This document shows, in pieces, positions 6,656 through 14,583 of a DNA stretch of 64,000 nucleotides. This DNA is from Alphaproteobacteria bacterium SO-S41. GTDB taxonomy: Bacteria > Pseudomonadota > Alphaproteobacteria > Micropepsales > Micropepsaceae. The notes under the pieces were generated by a model that was given only the letters and a program-made list of their open reading frames with translations, had not been told where the DNA came from and did not search any database. Numbering within the stretch: position 1 is the first letter of the stretch; each line of letters starts with the position of its first letter. Where the stretch lies: the NCBI GenBank assembly GCA_019670725.1, contig AP024629.1:1674001-1738000 (forward strand), given 5' to 3'. The translations under genes were made by a program, and so were the position numbers.

Positions 6656-7561
6656 ATGGCCTTGACGATCCTCATGAGTGCGAGCCTCGGCCTGTCAGTT
6701 ATGGCGGCCGCCGCGTCGCCGGAACCGCCGCCGCCCAAACTGCGCGGCGGGCAAGATCTTTTCGACCAGGGACGCCTGCTGGCGACCGGCGGCGTGACGA
6801 CCGTCGAAGGTGCGGGGGGCGGAGGACTGGTGCCGTGGGCGACGATCACGGGCTACGGCACGGCCGATGCGATGGGTATCAACGCCCATGCGACGGTGGT
6901 GGATACCGACGACTACCGGCTGGAGACGGCGGGTGTGGCGCTGGGGCTGTTCGACCGGGTCGAGGTCTCCTATGCGCATCAGTGGTTCGACACGAAAGAC
7001 GTCGGTGCGGCGCTGGGGCTCGGCGCGGGGTATCGGATCGAGCAGGATATTTTCGGGGTGAAGCTGCGGCTGTTCGGCGAGCTCGTCTACGACCAGGCGA
7101 CGCTGATGCCGCAGGTGTCGATCGGCGCGCAGTACAAGAAGAACAATCGCGGCGATCTGCTGGCGGCGATCGGGGCGGGGGATGACGAGGGCGTCGACTA
7201 CTACGTCTCGGCGACCAAGTTGTTCCTCGCCGAGAGCCTGCTCGCCAATGTCACGCTGCGCTACACCAAGGCGAACCAGTTCGGCATTCTGGGCTTCGGC
7301 GGCGATCTCAACGACGACTACGAATTCCAGTTCGAGGGCTCGCTCGCCTGGCTGCTCGACAGGCATTTCGCCATCGGGGCGGAATATCGCTCCAAGCCGA
7401 ACAATCTGGGCATCGCGGTCGAGGATGATGCGTGGGATCTGTTCGCGGCGTTCTTCCCGTCGAAGAACCTGTCGATCACCATCGCCTATGCCGATCTCGG
7501 CAACATCGTCATCCGCGACCGCCAGCGCGGCGCCTATCTTTCGCTGCAGGCAGGGTTCTGA
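6656..7561 (+). CDS. DUF3034 family outer-membrane-like protein
   Basis: This 301-residue exported protein has a short signal peptide (cleavage near AAAASPEP) and then repeated amphipathic beta-strands (for example LETAGVALGLFDRVEVSYAH and FGELVYDQATLMPQVSIGAQ), ending in a C-terminal aromatic (SLQAGF). This suggests a beta-barrel-like outer membrane protein. I recognise it as DUF3034, including the N-terminal LFDQGRLLATGGVTTVEGAGG. It is the first gene of a same-strand cluster with an exported haemoglobin, a cupredoxin and a sensor kinase. The start may be GTG/TTG-like upstream, because the first ATG-type codon is close to the palindrome region and no strong RBS is visible. Confidence 0.8.
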   Translation: MALTILMSASLGLSVMAAAASPEPPPPKLRGGQDLFDQGRLLATGGVTTVEGAGGGGLVPWATITGYGTADAMGINAHATVVDTDDYRLETAGVALGLFDRVEVSYAHQWFDTKDVGAALGLGAGYRIEQDIFGVKLRLFGELVYDQATLMPQVSIGAQYKKNNRGDLLAAIGAGDDEGVDYYVSATKLFLAESLLANVTLRYTKANQFGILGFGGDLNDDYEFQFEGSLAWLLDRHFAIGAEYRSKPNNLGIAVEDDAWDLFAAFFPSKNLSITIAYADLGNIVIRDRQRGAYLSLQAGF

Positions 7562-7564
7562 GCC

Positions 7565-7978
7565 ATGCGGGTGTTTGCGCTCCTCCTGATGATCTTCGCC
7601 GGCATGGCTTCGGTGCAGGCGGGCGAGAGCCTCTATGACCGGATGGGTCAGAAGGAGGCCATGGCGCGGATCGCCTCGCGCCTCGTCGATTATTCGGTTG
7701 CTGATCCGCGCATCGAGGAGGCGTTCGCCCAGACCAACATTCCGCGCCTCAAGGGATTGCTGACGCTGTTCTTCTGCAAGACCACCGGCGGGCCGTGCAC
7801 CTATCCGGGGCGCGACATGGCCGCGGCGCACAAGGAGATCGGCATCCGCGACGTCCACTTCAACGCGCTGGTCGAGAACCTGCAGCGGGCGCTCAGCGAT
7901 GAAGGCATCGGCTTCGCGACGCAGAACGAGTTCCTGGCGCTGCTGGCCGCGATGCACGGCGACGTGGTTAACCGCTGA
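7565..7978 (+). CDS. Exported group 1 truncated haemoglobin-like protein
   Basis: The 137-residue product starts with a signal peptide (MRVFALLLMIFAGMASVQAG) and continues with a truncated-globin fold. Visible parts are SLYDRMGQKEAMARIASRLV (A/B helices), ADPRIEEAF, GGPCTYPGRDMAAAH with the probable proximal His of helix F (HKEIGI), and a C-terminal FLALLAAMHGDVV. These proteins bind haem and react with O2 or NO. An N-terminal export signal places it in the periplasm, which is unusual for a globin. It lies three bases after the DUF3034 gene. Confidence 0.88.
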   Translation: MRVFALLLMIFAGMASVQAGESLYDRMGQKEAMARIASRLVDYSVADPRIEEAFAQTNIPRLKGLLTLFFCKTTGGPCTYPGRDMAAAHKEIGIRDVHFNALVENLQRALSDEGIGFATQNEFLALLAAMHGDVVNR

Positions 7979-8043
7979 TTCACACGGCTTCACCGGATGT
8001 TATCGGCGTTCCGATAGCCTCCACGCATAGTTCGGAGACCGAA

Positions 8044-8364
8044 ATGGCCGCGCGCCTTCTTGCCGCAGCGCTCTGCATCGCCTGTCTGACGTCGCCGGCG
8101 TTCGCCGAGACCGTGGTGGTGCGCCAGCATGGCCGGACCTTCGAGCCGGCGGCCATTGAGATCGCGGTGGGCGATACAGTGCAGATCGTCAATGACGACG
8201 AGGGCCTGCTGCACCACGCTTTTCTCGATACGCCGGAATTCTCGTTCGATATCGGCGAGCAGGAAGCGGGGCAGAGCAGCGACGTGCTGTTCCCGGTGCC
8301 GGGCGTGTTCGACGTGTTCTGCGGCATCCATCCCAAGATGAGCCTCATCGTGACGGTCCGCTGA
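8044..8364 (+). CDS. Periplasmic cupredoxin (plastocyanin/azurin-like)
   Basis: The 106-residue protein has a signal peptide (cleavage after SPAFA, residue 21) and a single cupredoxin domain. The type 1 copper ligands are visible as H58 (LLHHAF), C93, H96 and M99 in FCGIHPKM. Such proteins shuttle electrons or sense copper and redox state in the periplasm. It sits between the exported globin (65 bases upstream) and the sensor kinase, whose GTG begins directly after its TGA. A direct input role to the kinase is inferred from that coupling, not shown. Confidence 0.9.
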   Translation: MAARLLAAALCIACLTSPAFAETVVVRQHGRTFEPAAIEIAVGDTVQIVNDDEGLLHHAFLDTPEFSFDIGEQEAGQSSDVLFPVPGVFDVFCGIHPKMSLIVTVR

Positions 8365-10353
8365 GTGGGCATCGCGGTGGATCAGGCGCGCCACGCTCTC
8401 GATGCCGCCGCTGCCGGGCCGGCGCGACGGGCGCGGGCGTTCCTGTCGATCCGCGGCAAGTTCGCGCTCGCGTTCGTTTCCATCTGCTGCATTGTCGCGG
8501 CGATCGGCTGGTTCTCGGTCGCGAGCATGACGCGGGCCGGCGCGTTGCTGGTCGAGACCTATGACAAGCCGCTGATGTCGATCAGTTTCGCGCGCGCCAT
8601 CCATGCCGACTTCGCCTCGATGGAAGCGGCGTTCTCGCGCCGGGTCTCGGAAAGCGATCCCGCGACGCAGGAGAAGCTCGACGCCGATATCGAGGGCTGG
8701 GCTAAGACCTTGCGCGAGGATCTGGGGGTCGCGCGCACCCGGGCGGTGTCGCCCAAGGTGCGGGAGTCCGTGGACAAGATCGCCGCGGCGTTCGACGCCT
8801 GGCAGGCAGCGCGGGCGGCGATGATGAGCAGCGGCGCGGCCCATCCCGAATGGGATGTCGTCGACCGCAGCGCCGCCACGGTGCGCGACCAGATCGACCT
8901 GCTGGTGAACTATGCCGCGGAGGACGGGTTCCGGCAGCGCAAGTCGACGCTGGCGGCGATCGAGGACAACCGGCTGGTGCAGATCGCCGGCCTTGCGGGT
9001 GCCGCGCTGCTGGTGGCGCTGGTCATGTTCAGCTTGACGCAGCGGATCATTCGCCCTGTGGCTGCAGCTTCACGCGCGGCGTCGCGGATCGCGGAAGGCG
9101 AGCTCGATGTCGCCATCGAGGTGTCGGGCCGCGACGAGATCGCCAAGCTGCTGGGCGCCATGGCGATCATGCGGGACAATATCCGCGCGATGATGGAACG
9201 CGAGATCGCGCAGCGCCGTTCGGCGCAGACGCGGCTGGTGGACGCGATCGAGTCCTCCAGCGAAGGCGTCGTGCTGATCGATGCCGACCGCAACGTCCTG
9301 TTGTCGAACGCCGAGATCGAACAGTTCTGCGGCGGCCCGCAGAATGCCCCGCGGGCGGGCGATACGCTGGATGCGGCGGCGGAGCGCGTCGTCGGCGGAG
9401 GGGTTTTCCTGACGCAGACCGAGCAGCAGCGCGCGGAGATGCTGATCCTACTGCGCCGGATGGAGCCGCTGGACCTGGAAGCCCCGCTGGCTGATGGGCG
9501 CTGGGTACGCCTCGCCCGCAGCACGACGACCGATGGCGGCGCGATCTTCATCGTCAGCGACATCACGCTGGCGAAGGAGCGTGAGAATGTGCTGCGCGAC
9601 GTCGCGGTGCGCGCCGAGGCGGCCAATCGCGCCAAGACCGAGTTCCTGGCGACGATGAGCCATGAGCTGCGGACGCCGCTGAACGCGATCATCGGGTTCT
9701 CCGAGGTGCTGGCGTCGCGCCATGCCGAGGATTTCGCGCCGGCCGAGTATGAGGACTATGCGGGCGAGATCCTGGCGAGCGGGCGCAACCTGCTCGGCAT
9801 CATCAACGACATTTTGATGCTGACCAAATGCGAGGCGGGCGACCTGCCGCTGAATATCGACGAGGTCGATATCGTCGAGCTGGCGGAGGATTGCGAGGCG
9901 CGGGTGCGGAACGACTTCGCCGCCGCGGGGATCAAGCTGTCGGTGGATCTGACGCTGGAACCGCTGGCTGTCGCGGCCGATCCCGTGCGGCTGCGCCAGG
10001 TTCTCGCGAACCTTATGTCGAACGCATTGAAGTTCACGCCCGAGGGCGGCGCGGTGCGGCTCAGCGTGCGGCGCGGGGGCGGGGGGCAGGTGGTTTTCGC
10101 CATCGCCGACACCGGCATCGGCATGGCGCCGGAGGACATTCAGGTCGCCCTCTCCGCCTTCGGTCAGGTCGATGGCGGGCGGTCGCGGCTGTATGAGGGA
10201 ACCGGTCTTGGCCTGACGCTCGCCAAGGCGATCGTCGAGCTGCATGGCGGGGCGCTGGACGTCACGTCGGCCAAGGGCGCCGGCACGACCGTCACGGTCT
10301 CGCTGCCGGTTCGCCGATGCGCAGCGGCGCCGGGCCGCTCGGTCGCGGCATAA
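8365..10353 (+). CDS. Membrane-bound sensor histidine kinase (HAMP-PAS-HisKA-HATPase)
   Basis: The 662-residue kinase has a first membrane helix at about residues 31-53 and a periplasmic helical sensor region of roughly 150 residues. A second helix at about 206-225 is followed by HAMP (TQRIIRPVAAASRAASRIAEGEL) and a PAS-like domain (about 287-395). The HisKA box MSHELRTPLNAIIGFS has the phospho-acceptor at H433, and a HATPase domain follows (NLMSNALKF, DTGIGM, GTGLGL). There is no receiver domain and no response regulator nearby, so it is an orphan. GTG 8365 abuts the cupredoxin stop, which strongly suggests cotranscription with it. The periplasmic part is the plausible contact point for the cupredoxin or globin. 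Confidence 0.93.
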   Translation: MGIAVDQARHALDAAAAGPARRARAFLSIRGKFALAFVSICCIVAAIGWFSVASMTRAGALLVETYDKPLMSISFARAIHADFASMEAAFSRRVSESDPATQEKLDADIEGWAKTLREDLGVARTRAVSPKVRESVDKIAAAFDAWQAARAAMMSSGAAHPEWDVVDRSAATVRDQIDLLVNYAAEDGFRQRKSTLAAIEDNRLVQIAGLAGAALLVALVMFSLTQRIIRPVAAASRAASRIAEGELDVAIEVSGRDEIAKLLGAMAIMRDNIRAMMEREIAQRRSAQTRLVDAIESSSEGVVLIDADRNVLLSNAEIEQFCGGPQNAPRAGDTLDAAAERVVGGGVFLTQTEQQRAEMLILLRRMEPLDLEAPLADGRWVRLARSTTTDGGAIFIVSDITLAKERENVLRDVAVRAEAANRAKTEFLATMSHELRTPLNAIIGFSEVLASRHAEDFAPAEYEDYAGEILASGRNLLGIINDILMLTKCEAGDLPLNIDEVDIVELAEDCEARVRNDFAAAGIKLSVDLTLEPLAVAADPVRLRQVLANLMSNALKFTPEGGAVRLSVRRGGGGQVVFAIADTGIGMAPEDIQVALSAFGQVDGGRSRLYEGTGLGLTLAKAIVELHGGALDVTSAKGAGTTVTVSLPVRRCAAAPGRSVAA

Positions 10354-10424
10354 GCTCTTGATCGCCGGGCCTCGGCAGTCTACCGCAGCCCTCCCGCTAC
10401 GTCAGGCGGGCCGGAGTTCGGGCC

Positions 10425-11648
10425 ATGGCTGTTACCATTGAAGATATCCGCGCCGCGCAGCGCCTGATCGAAGGCCGCGTCTCGCGCACGCCGTTCAACC
10501 GCGCCCGCACGCTGTCGGACATTACCGGCGCCGAGGTGTTCCTGAAATTCGAGAACCTGCAGTTCACCGCTTCGTTCAAGGAGCGCGGCGCGCTGACCAA
10601 ATTGTCGAGCCTGACCGAGGAAGAGCGCAAGCGCGGTGTCATCGCGATGAGCGCCGGCAATCACGCGCAGGGCGTCGCCTACCACGCCGCGAAGCTGGGC
10701 ATTCCCGCGACCATCGTGATGCCGCTGGGTACGCCGTTCGTGAAGATCAGCCAGACCAAGGGCCACGGCGCACGGGTCATCGTCGATGGCGACGGGCTGG
10801 ATGGCGCGCGGTCGCTCGCCTATGCGCTGGCGGCGGAAGAGAACCTGGTCTTCGTCCACCCCTATGACGACGATGCGATCATCGCGGGGCAGGGCACGCT
10901 GGGCCTGGAACTGCTGGAAGAGGTGCCCGATCTCGACGCGATCATCGTGCCGATTGGCGGCGGCGGGCTGATCTCGGGCGTCGCGACGGCGGCGAAGGCG
11001 CTGAAGCCTTCGATCAAGATCTACGGCGTCGAGACCGAGCTGTATCCGGCGATGCACAACGCCTTCAACAAGGTGAACGAGGAAGAGCGCGGCGGTGGGC
11101 AGACGATCGCCGAGGGTATCGCGGTGCGCGTGATGGGCGAGCGCTGCCTGCCGATCGTCAAGGCGCTGGCGACCGATGTGATCCTGGTGGAGGAGGAGAT
11201 GATCGAGCATTCGATCGCGCTGCTGCTCAATATCGAGAAGACCGTGGTCGAGGGCGCCGGTGCGGCGGGCCTCGCGGCGCTGCTGACGCGGCCGGAACTC
11301 TTCAAGGGCAAGAAGGTCGCGCTGATCCTGTGCGGCGGGAACATCGATCCGCGCCTCCTCTCGAACGTCATCCTGCGCGAGCTGTCGCGCGAGGGGCGGA
11401 TCCTGAATTTCGCGGTGGAGATCGAGGACCGGCCGGGCGTGCTCGCCAAGATCGCGACGCTGGTGGGCGAAGCGGGCGGCAACATCCTGGAGGTCTTCCA
11501 CAACCGTATGCTGACGCATATGCCGGCGAAGATCGCGGAGCTGCGCATCTCCGCCGAGGCCCGTGACCCCGATCATGCGCGCGACGTGATCGCGCATGTG
11601 CGGCATGCCGGGTTCAAGGTGCGCGAGATCGGCGCCGGCGGCGTCTAG
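10425..11648 (+). CDS. ilvA: Threonine ammonia-lyase (threonine dehydratase) with ACT domain
   Basis: This PLP enzyme deaminates L-threonine to 2-oxobutanoate, feeding isoleucine synthesis or threonine breakdown. The PLP-binding lysine is K52 in TASFKERGAL, and the phosphate-binding glycine loop is GGGGLISG near residue 181. A C-terminal ACT domain (about 330-405, ILNFAVEIEDRPGVLAKIATL) suggests amino-acid control. At 407 residues with one ACT domain it matches the shorter biosynthetic/catabolic type rather than the 500-residue IlvA with two ACT-like modules. Its TAG shares CTAG with the stop of the convergent ArsR gene. Confidence 0.92.
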   Translation: MAVTIEDIRAAQRLIEGRVSRTPFNRARTLSDITGAEVFLKFENLQFTASFKERGALTKLSSLTEEERKRGVIAMSAGNHAQGVAYHAAKLGIPATIVMPLGTPFVKISQTKGHGARVIVDGDGLDGARSLAYALAAEENLVFVHPYDDDAIIAGQGTLGLELLEEVPDLDAIIVPIGGGGLISGVATAAKALKPSIKIYGVETELYPAMHNAFNKVNEEERGGGQTIAEGIAVRVMGERCLPIVKALATDVILVEEEMIEHSIALLLNIEKTVVEGAGAAGLAALLTRPELFKGKKVALILCGGNIDPRLLSNVILRELSREGRILNFAVEIEDRPGVLAKIATLVGEAGGNILEVFHNRMLTHMPAKIAELRISAEARDPDHARDVIAHVRHAGFKVREIGAGGV

Positions 11649-11965
11649 CCGAGATTGGTCTTCAGGCGGTCCAGCACGTCCACGGCCTGCGTGGCGTAGG
11701 GGCCGATCCAGCGTTCGTAGATATGCTTGATCGGCAAGGCGTTGAGGTGGTTCCACCGTTCGCGCCCCTTGCGCTGGGCGATCACGAGTTCGGCGTCTTC
11801 CAGCACCTTGAGGTGCTGCATCACCGTGCAGCGGTCGATCTCGGGGAACCGGGCGCAGAGGTCGCCGGTCGTGCGCGGCGTATCCTTCAAGGCATCGAGC
11901 AGAGCGCGGCGCGTGGGGGCGGCCAGCGCCTTGAAAATCGCGTCGCTCGAATCAAGCGTTGACAT
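11645..11965 (-). CDS. ArsR-family transcriptional regulator
   Basis: The 106-residue winged-helix protein has FKALAAPTRRALLDALKDTP at residues 11-30 and a recognition region RCTVMQHLKVLEDAELV. There is no metal-binding CxC. It is divergent from the SRPBCC gene at 12017, repeating the ArsR/SRPBCC partnership seen at 2.4-3.3 kb. Its own start codon lies inside a perfect palindrome (11964-11983), so binding there would block its own expression and probably that of the partner. The stop codon overlaps that of the threonine ammonia-lyase gene. Confidence 0.9.
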   Translation of the reverse strand: MSTLDSSDAIFKALAAPTRRALLDALKDTPRTTGDLCARFPEIDRCTVMQHLKVLEDAELVIAQRKGRERWNHLNALPIKHIYERWIGPYATQAVDVLDRLKTNLG

Positions 11966-11983
11966 GTTATATTTTTATAACAT
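11964..11983. promoter_or_regulatory. Putative ArsR operator overlapping the regulator start
   Basis: ATGTTATA at 11964-11971 and TATAACAT at 11976-11983 form a perfect 8-bp inverted repeat around TTTT. It covers the ArsR start codon and lies 34 bases before the divergent SRPBCC gene. The half-site GTTATA/TATAAC is shared with the operator candidate at 2408-2425. Confidence 0.68.
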
Positions 11984-12016
11984 AATGAGAGACAGAACAA
12001 GTGAGGAGGGCGAGGC

Positions 12017-12499
12017 ATGGATTTGAAGTTCAAGGTCAGCGGACGCATCGCGAAGCCGGTGAGCGAGGTCTTCGAAGCTGTCGCCGACCCGAAGCAGCTG
12101 TCCGGCTATTTCACGACCGGCGGCGCGAAAGGGCGGCTCGAGACCGGCGCGACGGTCATGTGGGACTTCCACGATTTCCCCGGCGCCTTTCCCGTGAATG
12201 TCGTCGAGGTGGAGAAGGACAAGAAGATCGTCCTCAAGTGGGATGCCTATGAGGGCCCGCCGCCGGAACCGGGCAAGCCGCTGCCCGAAGGCACGACCTA
12301 TCAGACGACGGTCACGATGACGTTCGAGCCGGCCGACGGCGACCGGACGCTGGTGACGATTTCAGAAGAAGGCTGGCGCGAAACGCCCAAGGGCCTGCAA
12401 GGGTCGTACGGCAACTGCCAGGGCTGGTCGCAGATGATGTGCTGCATGAAGGCGTATCTGGAGCACGGCATCAATCTGCGCGAGGGATTCTACAAATAG
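12017..12499 (+). CDS. SRPBCC (AHSA1-type) domain protein
   Basis: The 160-residue START-like protein has KVSGRIAKPVSEVFEAVADP at the N-terminus, FHDFPGAFPVNVVEVEKDKKIVL in the middle, and the QMMCCMKAYLEHGINLREGF helix at the C-terminus, as in AHSA1-type SRPBCC proteins. Ligand and activity are unknown. It is transcribed away from its ArsR partner with a shared operator between them. A GAGGAGGGCGAGG purine-rich RBS precedes ATG 12017. A bidirectional terminator follows. Confidence 0.88.
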   Translation: MDLKFKVSGRIAKPVSEVFEAVADPKQLSGYFTTGGAKGRLETGATVMWDFHDFPGAFPVNVVEVEKDKKIVLKWDAYEGPPPEPGKPLPEGTTYQTTVTMTFEPADGDRTLVTISEEGWRETPKGLQGSYGNCQGWSQMMCCMKAYLEHGINLREGFYK

Positions 12500-12500
12500 A

Positions 12501-12527
12501 AAATGCCCGCTGGCGAGGCGGGCATTT
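12501..12527. terminator. Bidirectional terminator between convergent genes
   Basis: AAATGCCCGC at 12501-12510 and GCGGGCATTT at 12518-12527 form a 10-bp stem with a 7-base loop, with A/T runs on both flanks. It serves the SRPBCC gene and the opposing secreted-protein gene. Confidence 0.8.
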
Positions 12528-12558
12528 CGCTTGTTCAGAACGGGAAGGGCGACGGTCT

Positions 12559-13137
12559 TTAGCCGCCGGTCGGCTGGCGGAAGAACGGCTGGACGTAGCC
12601 CTCGCTGGTCGAGTCCGAGAAGATGCAGGCCTTGGTGAAGTTGTCTTCCATGTAGCAGAGCATCGGGTCCTTGCGGTCGCGGACGGCCTTGTAGGTCTCG
12701 TCGTCCAGCGTCGTTTCGAACTCGTCGCCGGGCTTGGGCGCCTTGTCGGTGGTCGAGAGTTCGACTTTGGTCCATTCGGCGAAGAACTTGTCGACGGCTT
12801 CAGGCGATTGCGGCTCCATCATGTGGCCGGCGTCGAAATTCGCCGCGGCGAGCGAGGTGACGAAGCCGTTGAGCAGCGTGCCGTCCGACTTGGTGATGGT
12901 GAGCGCGACCGCGGAGAGAATGCAGTTCGGGCCGGTGCCGGGATTGACCGCGACCGAGCCTTCACCGGGCTTCACCGGGCCGGGAATGGCGGTGGCCGTG
13001 ACGATGTCGGTGCCCAGCTTGCTCGTGAAGGCGACCTTGGCCGTGTGCGACACGGCGCAAGAGTCGGCTTCGGCAGCGAAGGCGGTGGAACAGGCGAGCG
13101 TCATGAAGGCGGCCGAAGCCAGCAGGCGTACAATCAC
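12559..13137 (-). CDS. Secreted protein of unknown function (paralog 1)
   Basis: This 192-residue protein has a signal peptide ending in ACSTAFAA, with GTG start at 13137 after a GGGGGGA ribosome binding site. Mature features are cysteines in DSCAVS, NCILSAVALTI, MLCYME and KACIF, and the phrase AGHMMEPQSPEAVDKF. It is a tandem duplicate of the gene at 13249-13824, with the same signal peptide core (LLASAAFMTLA) and the same order of motifs. A more distant relative is at 14017. I do not recognise a domain. The paired cysteines suggest a disulfide-stabilised periplasmic protein. Confidence 0.82.
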   Translation of the reverse strand: MIVRLLASAAFMTLACSTAFAAEADSCAVSHTAKVAFTSKLGTDIVTATAIPGPVKPGEGSVAVNPGTGPNCILSAVALTITKSDGTLLNGFVTSLAAANFDAGHMMEPQSPEAVDKFFAEWTKVELSTTDKAPKPGDEFETTLDDETYKAVRDRKDPMLCYMEDNFTKACIFSDSTSEGYVQPFFRQPTGG

Positions 13138-13248
13138 AGATAATCCCCCCGATTGGATCGTGAAGCGCCCCGGCGCTTTCGATGGTGATCCGTTGATAAT
13201 CCTATTTGTGGGCCGGACGGCCCGTCTTGTCGATCGCGCGCCCCGCGG

Positions 13249-13824
13249 TCAGTCCGTCGTCAGCGTGTAGTAGGGCTGGGCGTAGCCGTCGGCGTCGGCG
13301 AAGAGGCAGGTGAGGCTGAGCGAGTCCTCGGCGTAGCAGAGCATCGGATATTTCGCGGCGCGGATCGCCTTGTAGGTCTCGTCGTCGAAGGTGGTCGTGA
13401 AGGTCGCGCCGCTGTCGCGTTCGGGCGCTTCGGCGGTCGTCGAGAGCGTGACCTTCACCCATTCGTCGAGGAACTTGCCGATCGCTTCGGGCGATTGCGG
13501 CTCCATCATGTGGCCGGCGTCGTAGTTGGCGCGGGCGAGCGGGGCGATATAGCCGCCGAGGAAGCTGCCGTCGGCCTTGTGGATGGTGAGGGCGACGGTT
13601 GCGAGAATGCAGTTGGGGGCTTGTCCGGCGTTTTCCGCGATCGACCCGGCGCCGGGCTGGACGGGACCGGAGAAGGCGCGCGCGGTGACGATGTCGGTCG
13701 CGGCCTTGCCGGTGAAGGTGACCGTGGCCGTGCGGGATACCGCGCAGGGATCGGCGTCGGCAGCGAACGCCGTGGCGCTGGCAAGGGTCATGAACGCGGC
13801 CGAAGCCAGCAGGCTTTTAATCAC
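13249..13824 (-). CDS. Secreted protein of unknown function (paralog 2)
   Basis: The 191-residue product is a tandem paralog of the preceding gene. GTG 13824 follows GGGGGAG by six bases, exactly as in the sister gene, and the leader TCTGTGATT is identical. Shared blocks are DPCAVSRTA, NCILATVALTI, AGHMMEPQSPEAIGKFLDEW, DDETYKAIRAAKYPMLCY and a C-terminal YAQPYY. The upstream non-coding DNA is also partly duplicated (GATCCGT, CCTAT, TTGTCGATC in the same order), so the duplication included the promoter. Longer upstream starts in the frame lack a signal peptide and an RBS. Confidence 0.82.
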   Translation of the reverse strand: MIKSLLASAAFMTLASATAFAADADPCAVSRTATVTFTGKAATDIVTARAFSGPVQPGAGSIAENAGQAPNCILATVALTIHKADGSFLGGYIAPLARANYDAGHMMEPQSPEAIGKFLDEWVKVTLSTTAEAPERDSGATFTTTFDDETYKAIRAAKYPMLCYAEDSLSLTCLFADADGYAQPYYTLTTD

Positions 13825-14016
13825 AGATATCTCCCCCAAGGGATCGCCGGCGCCAAGCGCGCCTTTGGATCGCGATCCGTCAATTTTCCTATCATTGGTC
13901 CGGGCACTGAATTTGTCGATCCAGCCGTCCCGGACCAATTGTCGCGCGCAATTGCGCCGTAATGTAGGCTGAGATTGATCGCGCGGCGGGGGCCGGAACG
14001 CGATCGGGGAGAGATC

Positions 14017-14571
14017 ATGCGGCAGGTGCTTTTGGGCGCGGCGGTTGTCGCCGTCATGGGATTGATCTGTGTGGCGGCGCGCGCGGATGATCTGCCGCCT
14101 ATTGTGTCCGGCTGCAAGGCGGAAGCCGTCGTGCCGTGGCCGGCGGCGGGCGAGGGCTATCGCGCGATGGCCTATACCGAGGGCGAGGACTGCGCCGAGG
14201 CGCATCTGACGCTGGCGCTGGTGGCGCCGACCGATCGCGCGCTGTGGCAATGGGATTTCGGCGGGGCGGCGTCAGTGCGGGCGCTCTACGGCGTGCCGAA
14301 CGTTGTTGAGATGGAACGCGCCCTCGGAGCGTGGCTGACGCAGGGTAGCGACAAGCCGACCACTTCTGCGGACTTGCCGGCATGGGCCGACGGGGCCGCG
14401 GCGCCGGAGGGGTTCGAGCCGGATGCGGTGTTGGACCGCGCGGGGTGGGAGGCCTTGCGGGCGGCGAAGCGGCCGCTGTTCTGCTTTGCGGATGCGCCGG
14501 GGTTCCAGACCTGCGTGCAATTGACGATTGACGAGAATGGCGCGCCGATCGGGCGGCGCGCGATACGCTGA
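14017..14571 (+). CDS. Secreted protein of unknown function (diverged third family member)
   Basis: The 184-residue protein has a signal peptide (MRQVLLGAAVVAVMG, cleavage near ARA-DD) and ATG 14017 preceded by GGGGAGAG. Its C-terminal half, DRAGWEALRAAKRPLFCFAD followed by QTCVQ, lines up with DDETYKAIRAAKYPMLCYAE followed by LTCLF in the two neighbours. An earlier cysteine in EDCAEAHLTLAL matches their NCILATVALTI. It therefore looks like a distant member of the same unrecognised family, encoded divergently. The function is unknown. Confidence 0.8.
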   Translation: MRQVLLGAAVVAVMGLICVAARADDLPPIVSGCKAEAVVPWPAAGEGYRAMAYTEGEDCAEAHLTLALVAPTDRALWQWDFGGAASVRALYGVPNVVEMERALGAWLTQGSDKPTTSADLPAWADGAAAPEGFEPDAVLDRAGWEALRAAKRPLFCFADAPGFQTCVQLTIDENGAPIGRRAIR

Positions 14572-14583
14572 GGGGGAGTGATC

